From contig JAJYJD010000183.1 of assembly GCA_021789755.1 (NCBI GenBank), positions 1 through 7,090 of the forward strand: 7,090 bases of DNA, read 5' to 3'. This document shows positions 1 through 5,743 of the stretch, in pieces; position 1 is the first letter of the stretch, and every line of letters begins with the position of its first letter. The notes under the pieces were generated by a model, which was not told the DNA's origin, made no database searches, and saw nothing but the letters and a program-made list of their open reading frames with translations. The translations under genes and the position numbers were made by a program. Source of the DNA: Bacteroidota bacterium. GTDB taxonomy: Bacteria > Bacteroidota > Ignavibacteria > Kryptoniales > JAKASW01.

Positions 1-410
1 GGGCGCGTGTCCCGCGCCATCTATTCTTGCATGAGTCTCTGAGTCCTCCCAGAAAGGCGGGATTCCAGCTTAGGCTGGAGCGAGTGCAGAGGTGTTGGAG
101 AAGCTGAATAGACGGATCTCAAGACATTCCTTCCTCCGCGTGGCGCTGAACTCTTTCTTTTTTGGAAAGCCGTCTTTCAGTCGGCCGGCGATTCAATTTG
201 CTTCAGTGCACTCTGACAGATATAAGTATCTTTTTGAGAGCTAACCCACGGCCAGAAAGGAAGACGTCACCTGAGCCAGCCTGGTTTTAGGAAAGGTGCC
301 GGAAGCTACCTCGTAAGATTTTGCCCAATCAAACAGAGCAGCTCAAATAAGCTCCCCAGGGTGATAATGCTGTGCCACGGTGAGTTCCTGCGTGGCTGTC
401 GTTGGCGACG
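1..410. other. Intergenic region without a supportable gene
   Basis: No reading frame here gives a recognisable protein. The plus frames entering from the left edge close within 13, 10 and 34 codons. An ATG on the minus strand at 20-18 could start a gene running off the left edge, but it has no ribosome binding site at the right distance and only six codons are visible. Local structures are a GC-rich hairpin at 2-18 (GGCGCG/CGCGCC), a perfect 6-bp hairpin at 64-79 (TCCAGC/GCTGGA, loop TTAG) and the two hairpins next to the ilvD stop, listed separately. No tRNA or known structured RNA was recognised. It probably holds the ilvD 3' end and the flank of an unseen neighbour. Confidence 0.5.
374..409 (-). 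terminator. Tandem hairpins just after the ilvD stop
   Basis: Read on the minus strand, one base after the ilvD stop, there is a small hairpin (GTCG-CCAA-CGAC, 409-398). It is followed by a second one with a 6-bp stem (GCCACG/CGTGGC, 396-374, 11-base loop). Neither is followed by a T-run, so this is not a canonical intrinsic terminator. It could protect the mRNA 3' end or precede Rho-dependent termination. The structures are visible in the sequence; the role is inferred. Confidence 0.35.
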
Positions 411-2093
411 TCAGTTTTCGTCCGTCACACAGCCTTCAGATGCCGATGAGACGTTCTTTATGTATTTGTAGAGCATCCCGCTCGAAACCCGATATCGAGG
501 CTCTTTCCATTTCTTCAGGCGTTCTTTGATGATTTTGCCGGCGACGTCGAGGGTGATTGTATTCTTCTCCGCGTCGACGGTTATACGGTCGCCGTTCTTG
601 ACGACTGCGAGGACTCCGCCTGCCTGGGCTTCCGGCGTGATGTGTCCGACGACGAAGCCGTGAGTTCCACCGGAGAACCTGCCGTCGGTGATCAGCGCGA
701 CACTCTTGCCGAGCCCTGCACCCATTATTGCCGAAGTAACCGTCAGCATCTCGCGCATTCCGGGTCCGCCCTTCGGGCCTTCGTATCGTATGACGACCAC
801 ATCACCCGCCTTTATCTTCTTCTGTTCAAGTGCCTTCAGCGTGTCTTCCTCCGAATCGAACACCTTCGCGGGTCCGGAGAACTTCAGACCTTCCTTGCCC
901 GTAATCTTAGCCACGGCGCCATCCTTTGCCAGGTTGCCGTAGAGTATCTGAAGATGGCCGGTCTTCTTTATCGGGTCTGAAAGCGGATGAACAATCTTCT
1001 GACCTGCGGAGAGATCGGCGACTTTCTCTATGTTCTCGCCCAGCGTTCTGCCGGTGACTGTCATGCAGTTCCCGTCGAGCAAGCCCTCTTTCAGCAGCAT
1101 CTTCTGGACAGCCGGAATTCCGCCGACATCGTTCACGTCTTCCATCACAAATTTTCCGCTCGGTTTCAGTTCCGCGATGTACGGGACCCGGTCGCTGACG
1201 TTTTGAAAATCGTCTATAGTAAGTTTCACTCCCACTGATTTCGCTATCGCGATCAGGTGCAGCACCGCGTTTGTCGAGCCGCCGAGTGCCGTTACCATCG
1301 TGATGGCATTGATGAATGACTTCCGGGTCATTATATCCCGGGGTTTCAGGTCTTTTTCCAGCAATGAAAGCACGGCCTTGCCGGCGGCGAGGCATTCCTT
1401 CTTCTTTGCTTCGCTGTCAGCCGGAAGGGAAGAACTGTAAGGGAGCGACATGCCGAGAGTTTCGATGGCGGTTGCCATCGTGTTTGCCGTGTACATTCCG
1501 CCGCAGGCTCCCGGGCCGGGACACGCGTGCCTGACGACCTCGTTCATTTCCGATTCCTTTACATTGCCGGCGATGAATTCACCGTAAGATTCGAACACGG
1601 AGACGATGTCCAGTTTCCTCGAGCCGAGATGACCGGCTCTTATCGTACCGCCGTAAATCATCAGGCTTGGACGATTCACCCGGCTCATGGCAATCACGCA
1701 GCCCGGCATATTCTTATCGCACCCGGGAAGCGATATGTTTCCGTCATACCACTGTGCGCGCATCACCGCCTCGATCGAGTCTGCAATTATTTCTCTCGAA
1801 GGGAGCGATGATTTCATCCCTTCCGTTCCCATCGAAATGCCGTCGCTGACTCCGATCGTGTGAAATATCAGGCCGACCATACCCGCCTCCCGGACGCCCT
1901 GCTTCGCGATCTTTGCCAGGTCGTTCAGGTGCATGTTGCATGTGTTTCCTTCCCATCCCATGCTCGCGATGCCGATCTGAGGCTTGTTCATGTCTTCGTC
2001 ATTTAATCCCACGCCGTAGAGCATCGCTCGGGAAGCGGGCTGCGAAGCTTTTTGAGTCAACTGAGAACTGTATTTGTTGAGACCGCTCTTCAT
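411..2093 (-). CDS. ilvD: Dihydroxy-acid dehydratase (IlvD)
   Basis: This cytoplasmic Fe-S enzyme dehydrates 2,3-dihydroxy-isovalerate and 2,3-dihydroxy-3-methylvalerate to the 2-keto acids that lead to valine, leucine, isoleucine and pantothenate. The 560 residues are full length for the IlvD/Edd family. The three expected cluster cysteines are C52 (NTCNMH), C125 (GCDKNMPGC, 124-132) and C197 (ACGGMYTANTM). D84, D126 and K127 fit the Mg site with its carbamylated lysine. E448 and S474 (GRFSGGTHG, 471-479) fit the C-terminal catalytic part. The start is supported by GGGAG (complement of 2104-2108), 10 bases upstream. No other ilv or leu genes lie nearby, so it appears to be a detached pathway gene. 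Edd (6-phosphogluconate dehydratase) is the main alternative, but length and motifs favour IlvD. Confidence 0.97.
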   Translation of the reverse strand: MKSGLNKYSSQLTQKASQPASRAMLYGVGLNDEDMNKPQIGIASMGWEGNTCNMHLNDLAKIAKQGVREAGMVGLIFHTIGVSDGISMGTEGMKSSLPSREIIADSIEAVMRAQWYDGNISLPGCDKNMPGCVIAMSRVNRPSLMIYGGTIRAGHLGSRKLDIVSVFESYGEFIAGNVKESEMNEVVRHACPGPGACGGMYTANTMATAIETLGMSLPYSSSLPADSEAKKKECLAAGKAVLSLLEKDLKPRDIMTRKSFINAITMVTALGGSTNAVLHLIAIAKSVGVKLTIDDFQNVSDRVPYIAELKPSGKFVMEDVNDVGGIPAVQKMLLKEGLLDGNCMTVTGRTLGENIEKVADLSAGQKIVHPLSDPIKKTGHLQILYGNLAKDGAVAKITGKEGLKFSGPAKVFDSEEDTLKALEQKKIKAGDVVVIRYEGPKGGPGMREMLTVTSAIMGAGLGKSVALITDGRFSGGTHGFVVGHITPEAQAGGVLAVVKNGDRITVDAEKNTITLDVAGKIIKERLKKWKEPRYRVSSGMLYKYIKNVSSASEGCVTDEN

Positions 2094-2156
2094 TTTTCTT
2101 TTTCTCCCTTGTGCATCTTTTCCGCAAATGTTTTCATGTTGAAATATATATAATTA
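2094..2156 (-). promoter_or_regulatory. ilvD leader with RBS and AT-rich -10 candidate
   Basis: On the minus strand, the AT-rich block at 2156-2143 (alternating TA) offers several TATAAT-like hexamers about 50 bases before the ilvD start, and GGGAG (2108-2104) is the ribosome binding site. I found no convincing -35 hexamer at 16-18 bases, so the promoter call is weak. A 167-base gap to the upstream membrane-protein gene makes a separate ilvD promoter plausible. I see no leader peptide or attenuator. Confidence 0.35.
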
Positions 2157-2260
2157 CCGCCTGGCTTGCACAGGTCCCGACACTCGCCGAATTAGTTCTG
2201 CCGGGTGTGTGAGCCGCTTTGCGATGCTGTTTGAAGACCCGGTAGTGTTCTCAAGTCGGC

Positions 2261-2605
2261 TTATTTGTCCAGGTCGAGATGGAATTTGTGCAGGAACCGG
2301 TGGAACGCCGGTGCGAAGAGGACAGCTACTGCTACAAGAAAAACGACGCCCGAGAACAGTGCGTATGCGGCTGCGAATATTTTCCCCGCGTTCGTACGAA
2401 GCTCGTTGACAGGGCCCATTCCGCCGAGTATCATCGCTGCGTTGACGGTCGCATCGATCCAGCCAAGTCCCTCGAATATGTGATAACCAATTATCCCCAC
2501 GGCGAGGGAAACGAAGACTATTCCGGCCGCGATGACCGAATGCTTGGCCACCCTCCTGGCGTATTTAGGTCGTGGAAGGAGTGGATCTTTCTTGTGCTCG
2601 AACAT
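2261..2605 (-). CDS. Small membrane protein resembling a 2-TM ion-channel pore module
   Basis: This 114-residue protein has a basic N-terminus (1-21), a first membrane helix (about 22-42), a short amphipathic stretch (WIDATVNAAMIL, 49-60), a glycine-rich turn GGMGPV (61-66), a second helix (about 75-99) and a C-terminal tail with three histidines (HRFLHKFHLD, 102-111). The order helix, pore-like loop, turn, T-x-x-GK-[IL]-F, YAL-rich helix is that of two-helix K+ channels, in which a T-x-G-[YF]-G filter precedes T-x-x-G-[KR]. The filter itself is absent here: ILGGMGPV takes its place. The start at 2605 is backed by GGAGAGA (2617-2611), 5 bases upstream. I recall similar uncharacterised proteins in Bacteroidota but cannot assign a substrate. 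It lies upstream of ilvD on the same strand, with no evident functional link. Confidence 0.85.
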   Translation of the reverse strand: MFEHKKDPLLPRPKYARRVAKHSVIAAGIVFVSLAVGIIGYHIFEGLGWIDATVNAAMILGGMGPVNELRTNAGKIFAAAYALFSGVVFLVAVAVLFAPAFHRFLHKFHLDLDK

Positions 2606-2656
2606 CGGTTTCTCTCCATTTTATGCGGAAATATAGTCAATCGAAAGGGGAGTATA
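2606..2656 (-). promoter_or_regulatory. RBS and possible -10 box for the 2-TM protein gene
   Basis: On the minus strand, GGAGAGA (2617-2611) is a good ribosome binding site 5 bases before the ATG. TATACT (2656-2651), about 45 bases before the start, is a plausible -10 box. No good -35 hexamer lies 16-18 bases further upstream, so promoter confidence is low. The element sits in the divergent spacer shared with the polysaccharide-export gene. Confidence 0.35.
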
Positions 2657-2748
2657 AACTGATATCGACAGCCGGAATACCTTGAGTAAACGATTTTGTT
2701 TTCTTACTATTATTAATCCTCAAGAATAGTTTCGGACATTTTATATCA

Positions 2749-2770
2749 TATAATTGAGTTTAACCAAAAC
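2749..2770 (+). promoter_or_regulatory. TATAAT box very close to the SLBB gene start
   Basis: A perfect TATAAT (2749-2754) lies only 16 bases before the ATG at 2771. Transcription from it would start near 2761, leaving a leader of about 10 bases with no Shine-Dalgarno sequence. No clear -35 hexamer is present at 17 bases (2726-2731 reads ATAGTT). The surrounding 2690-2765 stretch is AT-rich, so the real promoter could also lie further upstream. Confidence 0.4.
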
Positions 2771-4510
2771 ATGAAAAAAACCGCTCTCTTCGTGGCTCTC
2801 TATCTCGCCACCGTCACTATCGCTTTCGGTCAGAACCAGTCTCAGCAACAACAACCGCAGCAGCAGCAGCAACTGGGCGGAGGCGCCCTTCAATCGCCAT
2901 ATGGGGAGACCGGACAACTGGGACTGGGCACTCAGGCGGCGAGCATGTTCACGACGAGTTCCGCGTTATTCCGAAGCCTGCAGACGCAGGGGCTGATGCT
3001 TCAGCCTCCGCCGTATGATGCCACGGTTGATACGAATAAATACGTCCTTGGCCCGGGCGATATCCTCAACGTCGGTATCTGGGGAGCGACTCCGGTCTCC
3101 ACAACTTTGAGCGTCACCCCTGAAGGCGCAATTGTAATCCCGACATTTGGAGTCTTACAGGTTGGGGGTATGACGCTTTCGGAGGCCAAAGCATACGCGA
3201 GAAACCAACTCAGCCGGCAGTTCAAGAAGGCGGAGATCACATTGACGCTCGTCTATCCGAGGGATTTTTATGTCGTCGTCGCCGGGGAAGTCAAGACTCC
3301 GGCCCGATACAGAGCCACTTCATTTGACCGCGTCGACCGCGTGTTCACTCTTGCCAATTTGCCGCTCAATTCAAATGACACCACGTCTCCGCCCCCTTTT
3401 TCGCTAAGGAAAATCAAGCTGGTTCACAGCAACGGCACGACTCAGAACGTCGACCTTCTGAAGTTCTACCAATCCGGTGACATATCTGAAGACCCATATC
3501 TGCAACAGGGCGACGCCGTTGTCGTCCCGAAGGAAGATGTCACGGTGGGTAACATCAGTATCTCCGGGGCCGTGAAGATGCCGGGTATATATGAATATGT
3601 CCCGGGCGATAGGATAAAAGATCTTCTCGAGATCTCACAGGGACTGACTCCGATCGCGGATTCCTCCTCGGCGGATGTCTTCTTTTGGAACGGACAGGGT
3701 TACACGAGGAAAATAGTCGACTTGAGGGACAGCGCGGCTCTCGATATGCCTCTGGCGGTCAATTCGAGAATGGTTATTCCATTTGACAGGGCCAGGGTCA
3801 ATAACTACTACGTGTGGGTGAACGGTGAAGTGCGCTCGCCGGGAATCTACCCGATCGTTCCCGATTCGACAAAACTATCCGAAGTGATAAAGATGGCCGG
3901 TGGCTTCACGCGCTGGGCTTCTCTTGAGGGATCGGTCGTTTACAGGAGCATGCAACCAGATGCTCTTTTCCCTCCACCGCCGTCACCACCCTCGTGGTTT
4001 GTGAACCGTGCGACCGGCATAAATGCAGAAGCGCTGAATTATGCAGCGAGCGAACTCAATATGCGTTACGGACAGGAAATTGTCTCGACGGATTTCGTAA
4101 AACTTTTCGCGGACAAAGACGAGAAGTATGACTTCACCTTGCAGAGCGGCGATGTCATTTCCGTTCCTCAGACCCGCAACGCAATATATGTCTTCGGGCA
4201 GGTAAAATATCCGGGATACGTAAATTTCCGGGGCGGATGGAGTTATTCAGATTATGTTTCCGCAGCCGGCGGTTACACGGAAGGTGCCGAAGAAGCGAAC
4301 ACCAGGATACTGAAGCGTGGAACATATCAATGGTACAAGCCGGGTGAGACCACCATCGAACCGGGAGACCTCGTGTTCGTGCCGCGTATTTCAATCAAAC
4401 CGGAATTGTATTCCTGGAATCTCTTCAAGGATATCATCGGGACCATCGGTTCGGTGGCTTCGATCGCACTTACGGCCATTCTCGTCATAAGATCGGCTCA
4501 AGGCAAGTAG
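2771..4510 (+). CDS. Secreted SLBB/poly-export protein, Wza/OPX-like polysaccharide exporter
   Basis: This is likely the outer-membrane polysaccharide export component of a capsule or exopolysaccharide system. The 579 residues begin with a signal peptide (1-20, cleavage near AFG-Q) and a Gln-rich linker (21-34). A poly-export domain follows (about 90-163, opening YVLGPGDILNVGIW), then four SLBB-like units: 166-250 (VVAGEVKTPARY), 259-340 (ISGAVKMPGIYEYVPGD), 345-465 (VNGEVRSPGIY...AGGFT) and 470-538 (VFGQVKYPGY...AAGGYT). A hydrophobic C-terminal helix (552-574) could be the membrane-spanning helix seen in Wza. There is no lipobox; the whole protein lacks cysteine, so it is not a Wza-type lipoprotein. 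A proline run (PPPPSPP, 401-407) interrupts the third SLBB unit. The start has no Shine-Dalgarno but fits the signal peptide exactly. No tyrosine kinase/Wzc, glycosyltransferase or flippase gene is adjacent in the window. Confidence 0.93.
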   Translation: MKKTALFVALYLATVTIAFGQNQSQQQQPQQQQQLGGGALQSPYGETGQLGLGTQAASMFTTSSALFRSLQTQGLMLQPPPYDATVDTNKYVLGPGDILNVGIWGATPVSTTLSVTPEGAIVIPTFGVLQVGGMTLSEAKAYARNQLSRQFKKAEITLTLVYPRDFYVVVAGEVKTPARYRATSFDRVDRVFTLANLPLNSNDTTSPPPFSLRKIKLVHSNGTTQNVDLLKFYQSGDISEDPYLQQGDAVVVPKEDVTVGNISISGAVKMPGIYEYVPGDRIKDLLEISQGLTPIADSSSADVFFWNGQGYTRKIVDLRDSAALDMPLAVNSRMVIPFDRARVNNYYVWVNGEVRSPGIYPIVPDSTKLSEVIKMAGGFTRWASLEGSVVYRSMQPDALFPPPPSPPSWFVNRATGINAEALNYAASELNMRYGQEIVSTDFVKLFADKDEKYDFTLQSGDVISVPQTRNAIYVFGQVKYPGYVNFRGGWSYSDYVSAAGGYTEGAEEANTRILKRGTYQWYKPGETTIEPGDLVFVPRISIKPELYSWNLFKDIIGTIGSVASIALTAILVIRSAQGK

Positions 4511-4530
4511 ACGATCCGGGAGTCATCCTG

Positions 4531-4566
4531 AGAGTCCGGCAGAATTTTCCTTTCCCGGACTCTTTT
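4531..4566 (+). terminator. Intrinsic terminator after the SLBB gene
   Basis: A perfect 9-bp stem (AGAGTCCGG at 4531-4539, CCGGACTCT at 4555-4563) with a 15-base loop runs into a short T-run (4563-4566). It begins 20 bases after the stop codon of the export gene. The stem is strong and the T-run short, so termination is likely but may be leaky. It implies the export gene is transcribed separately from the PUR-family gene downstream. Confidence 0.8.
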
Positions 4567-4584
4567 CAACTTTGACCTATTCCC

Positions 4585-4621
4585 GCGAGACAATCCATCC
4601 GCTCCAGTAAAGATGTCTCGC
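4585..4621. repeat. Perfect 8-bp inverted repeat in the spacer
   Basis: GCGAGACA (4585-4592) and TGTCTCGC (4614-4621) are exact inverted copies separated by 21 bases. The repeat lies just upstream of the promoter candidate at 4637-4665, where a dimeric regulator could bind, and downstream of the terminator at 4531-4566. It has no T-run, so a second terminator is unlikely. The function is unknown. Confidence 0.55.
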
Positions 4622-4636
4622 AAATCCCTTTTCGAT

Positions 4637-4665
4637 TTGACTTTGAGAAAAAGGTCTCTTACATT
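4637..4665 (+). promoter_or_regulatory. Sigma70-like promoter for the PUR-family gene
   Basis: TTGACT (4637-4642) and TACATT (4660-4665) are spaced by exactly 17 bases, matching TTGACA at 5/6 and TATAAT at 4/6. Transcription would start near 4672, giving a leader of about 110 bases that carries the hairpin at 4678-4704. It lies between the export-gene terminator and the PUR gene, where a promoter is expected. Confidence 0.55.
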
Positions 4666-4677
4666 TTTCGTGATAGT

Positions 4678-4704
4678 GGCCTCGGAAGCTATGCTTCGGG
4701 AGCC
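4678..4704 (+). promoter_or_regulatory. Hairpin at the 5' end of the PUR-gene leader
   Basis: An imperfect stem with loop TAT has an inner 5-bp arm GAAGC/GCTTC and an outer arm closing with GGC/GCC. Two of the twelve positions are mismatched and one is a G-U pair. If the promoter at 4637-4665 is used, this hairpin begins a few bases into the transcript, where 5' stem-loops commonly stabilise mRNA. No known riboswitch was recognised. The role is inferred. Confidence 0.4.
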
Positions 4705-4781
4705 ATTTCGCAGGATAGAGAAAACGGCGAAAACTCCCCGGTTTGAGGCCTTTCTAAACGGAAAGTAAACAGGAGGGAAAA

Positions 4782-5009
4782 ATGGGTAACCAGGAATCTG
4801 GAGCAATCAAGATCCCGGCGTGGCAGCGAACGTACTTCATCGATGTGAAGGAATCAAAAAAGGGATCGAAGTATTTGATCTTCACGGAGAGCAAGAAAAA
4901 CCAGGAGGGCAAATTCGACCGGCAGCGGATTATGATCTTCAAGGACGATCTGCCGGCGGTCGTGGACGCCCTTAAGAAAGTCGCGCCGGAGCTGGGGGTC
5001 AGTCTCTGA
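4782..5009 (+). CDS. PUR-family DNA/RNA-binding protein (DUF3276-like)
   Basis: This 75-residue protein carries one PUR repeat, the fold of eukaryotic Pur-alpha and its Borrelia homologue, which binds single-stranded DNA and RNA. The family pattern is visible: WQRTYFIDVKES (14-25) as the first strands, YLIFTESKK (31-39), the basic segment KFDRQRIMIFKDD (44-56) and a C-terminal helix (DLPAVVDALKKVAPEL, 56-71). One repeat per chain means it should act as a dimer. An excellent AGGAGGG (4771-4777) four bases before the ATG fixes the start and suggests high expression. It has its own promoter candidate, and ssb lies 203 bases downstream. The family assignment comes from remembered pattern similarity. 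The target is unknown; Borrelia BpuR acts on both DNA and mRNA, so a regulatory or nucleoid role is possible. Confidence 0.85.
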   Translation: MGNQESGAIKIPAWQRTYFIDVKESKKGSKYLIFTESKKNQEGKFDRQRIMIFKDDLPAVVDALKKVAPELGVSL

Positions 5010-5031
5010 CATCATATTGATCGGCGGAAGG

Positions 5032-5084
5032 GGAAGAGCGGCGTCGGACATGATGTGCTCTTCCGTCGTCCGTCCCTGGTTTTT
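5032..5084 (+). terminator. Possible terminator after the PUR-family gene
   Basis: GGAAGAGC (5032-5039) and GCTCTTCC (5057-5064) form a perfect 8-bp stem with a 17-base loop, starting 22 bases after the stop codon. The T5 run (5080-5084) lies 15 bases beyond the stem instead of directly after it. An alternative, overlapping 5-bp stem (CGGAC 5045-5049 with GTCCG 5068-5072) sits closer to the T-run. Termination is therefore plausible but not canonical. Confidence 0.45.
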
Positions 5085-5105
5085 GTGCAGTCGGGCAAAT
5101 GCCGG

Positions 5106-5134
5106 TTCTCAACAGTTCACGGTCCGATTATAAT
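5106..5134 (+). promoter_or_regulatory. Sigma70-like promoter for ssb
   Basis: TTCTCA (5106-5111) and a perfect TATAAT (5129-5134) are 17 bases apart. The predicted start near 5141 gives a leader of about 72 bases that includes the AT-rich inverted repeat at 5150-5180. A second, weaker pair lies downstream (TTGTTA 5148-5153, TATTTT 5171-5176, also 17 bases apart), so ssb may have two overlapping promoters. Confidence 0.5.
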
Positions 5135-5149
5135 TGCCGGGGACGGATT

Positions 5150-5180
5150 GTTAAAAACTCCATTCGCTGTTATTTTTAAC
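5150..5180. repeat. AT-rich 8-bp inverted repeat upstream of ssb
   Basis: GTTAAAAA (5150-5157) and TTTTTAAC (5173-5180) are exact inverted copies with a 15-base centre. As DNA it resembles an operator for a dimeric regulator and overlaps the second promoter candidate. As RNA it would be a weak A-U hairpin in the ssb leader. It is not a terminator of the GC-stem type. The function is unknown. Confidence 0.5.
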
Positions 5181-5212
5181 CGACTTAAAATTCAAAAGAG
5201 GAAGGAGTAGCA

Positions 5213-5623
5213 ATGGCTCGTAGTGTAAACAAAGTTATTTTGATCGGCAATCTCGGAAAAGATCCCGAGTTGCGCTATGCTCCGAGCGGTTCTGCGGTCG
5301 CCAATTTCAGTCTGGCGACGAGCGAGCAGTGGAAAGACCAGGAGGGCAATCCGCAGGAAAGAACGTCGTGGCATAATATAGTGGTCTGGGGGAAGCTTGC
5401 AGAGATAGCCGCTGAATACCTCAAGAAGGGCCGCAAAGTGTACGTCGAAGGGAGAATTCAGTACAGGGATTACGAAGGCAAGGACGGCAACAAGCGGTAT
5501 GTTACCGAAGTTGTCGTGAACGATCTCGTAATGCTGGGATCGCGCCCTGAAGGCGACAAGGAAGAACCGGCGTCCGGTGCCCCCCCTTCGGTTTCGGAAG
5601 AGAAGGACGATCTTCCCTTTTAA
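5213..5623 (+). CDS. ssb: Single-stranded DNA-binding protein (SSB)
   Basis: SSB coats single-stranded DNA during replication, recombination and repair and recruits partner enzymes through its acidic C-terminal tip. The 136 residues have the N-terminal OB fold (1-108), opening SVNKVILIGNLGKDPELRY (4-22), with W40, W53 and W59 in the region of DNA-stacking aromatics and the conserved stretch YLKKGRKVYVEGRI (69-82). A short linker (111-131) ends in the DDLPF tip (132-136), so the protein is complete. The tail, about 26 residues, is shorter than in E. coli SSB. AAGGAG (5202-5207), five bases before the ATG, sets the start. A strong terminator follows, making ssb likely monocistronic, in contrast to the common rpsF-ssb-rpsR arrangement. 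A C7 run (5580-5586) lies in the linker codons. Confidence 0.97.
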   Translation: MARSVNKVILIGNLGKDPELRYAPSGSAVANFSLATSEQWKDQEGNPQERTSWHNIVVWGKLAEIAAEYLKKGRKVYVEGRIQYRDYEGKDGNKRYVTEVVVNDLVMLGSRPEGDKEEPASGAPPSVSEEKDDLPF

Positions 5624-5652
5624 CAGGGATTTGAATAGACTTAAGCACCTGA

Positions 5653-5682
5653 GGTCGTCCCTCGCTCGGGACGGCCTTTTTT
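5653..5682 (+). terminator. Strong intrinsic terminator after ssb
   Basis: A 9-bp GC-rich stem (GGTCGTCCC at 5653-5661, GGGACGGCC at 5668-5676, one G-U pair) with a 6-base loop runs directly into six T residues (5677-5682). It lies 29 bases after the ssb stop. This is a textbook Rho-independent terminator. Confidence 0.93.
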
Positions 5683-5697
5683 GTATCCCGACCTTCA

Positions 5698-5721
5698 TAG
5701 AATTTGGCAGGCGAATCGCCT
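5698..5721 (+). promoter_or_regulatory. Possible mce promoter overlapping a palindrome
   Basis: TAGAAT (5698-5703) matches the -10 consensus at 5/6 and sits between the ssb terminator and the mce ribosome binding site, where a promoter is needed. No good -35 was found; the equivalent positions fall in the terminator T-run. Directly after it, AGGCGA (5709-5714) and TCGCCT (5716-5721) form a palindrome around one base, placed where transcription would begin. It could be an operator. Outer AATTT/AAATT arms (5701-5705, 5722-5726) extend the symmetry across a 3-base offset. Confidence 0.35.
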
Positions 5722-5743
5722 AAATTTCTAACGGAGGACAATT

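Noticed and set aside
2..18. GC-rich hairpin at the left edge as a terminator
   Set aside because: The stem is good, but only scattered T residues follow and the upstream gene is not visible.
907..1395. 162-codon minus-strand frame inside ilvD
   Set aside because: It is an Arg-rich out-of-frame translation of the conserved ilvD gene.
2279..2662. 127-codon plus-strand frame over the channel-like gene
   Set aside because: It competes with the minus-strand frame, which encodes clear membrane helices behind a GGAGAGA ribosome binding site. The plus frame gives a Cys/Arg-rich product without structure.
2850..2873. Gln-codon run as a microsatellite of interest
   Set aside because: Mixed CAA/CAG/CCG codons encode a linker after the signal peptide, so it is low-complexity protein and not a clean DNA repeat.
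5192..5698. 168-codon open frame on the minus strand over ssb
   Set aside because: It is antisense to a complete ssb gene and its frame runs through the ssb terminator. It has no good ribosome binding site and no known motifs.
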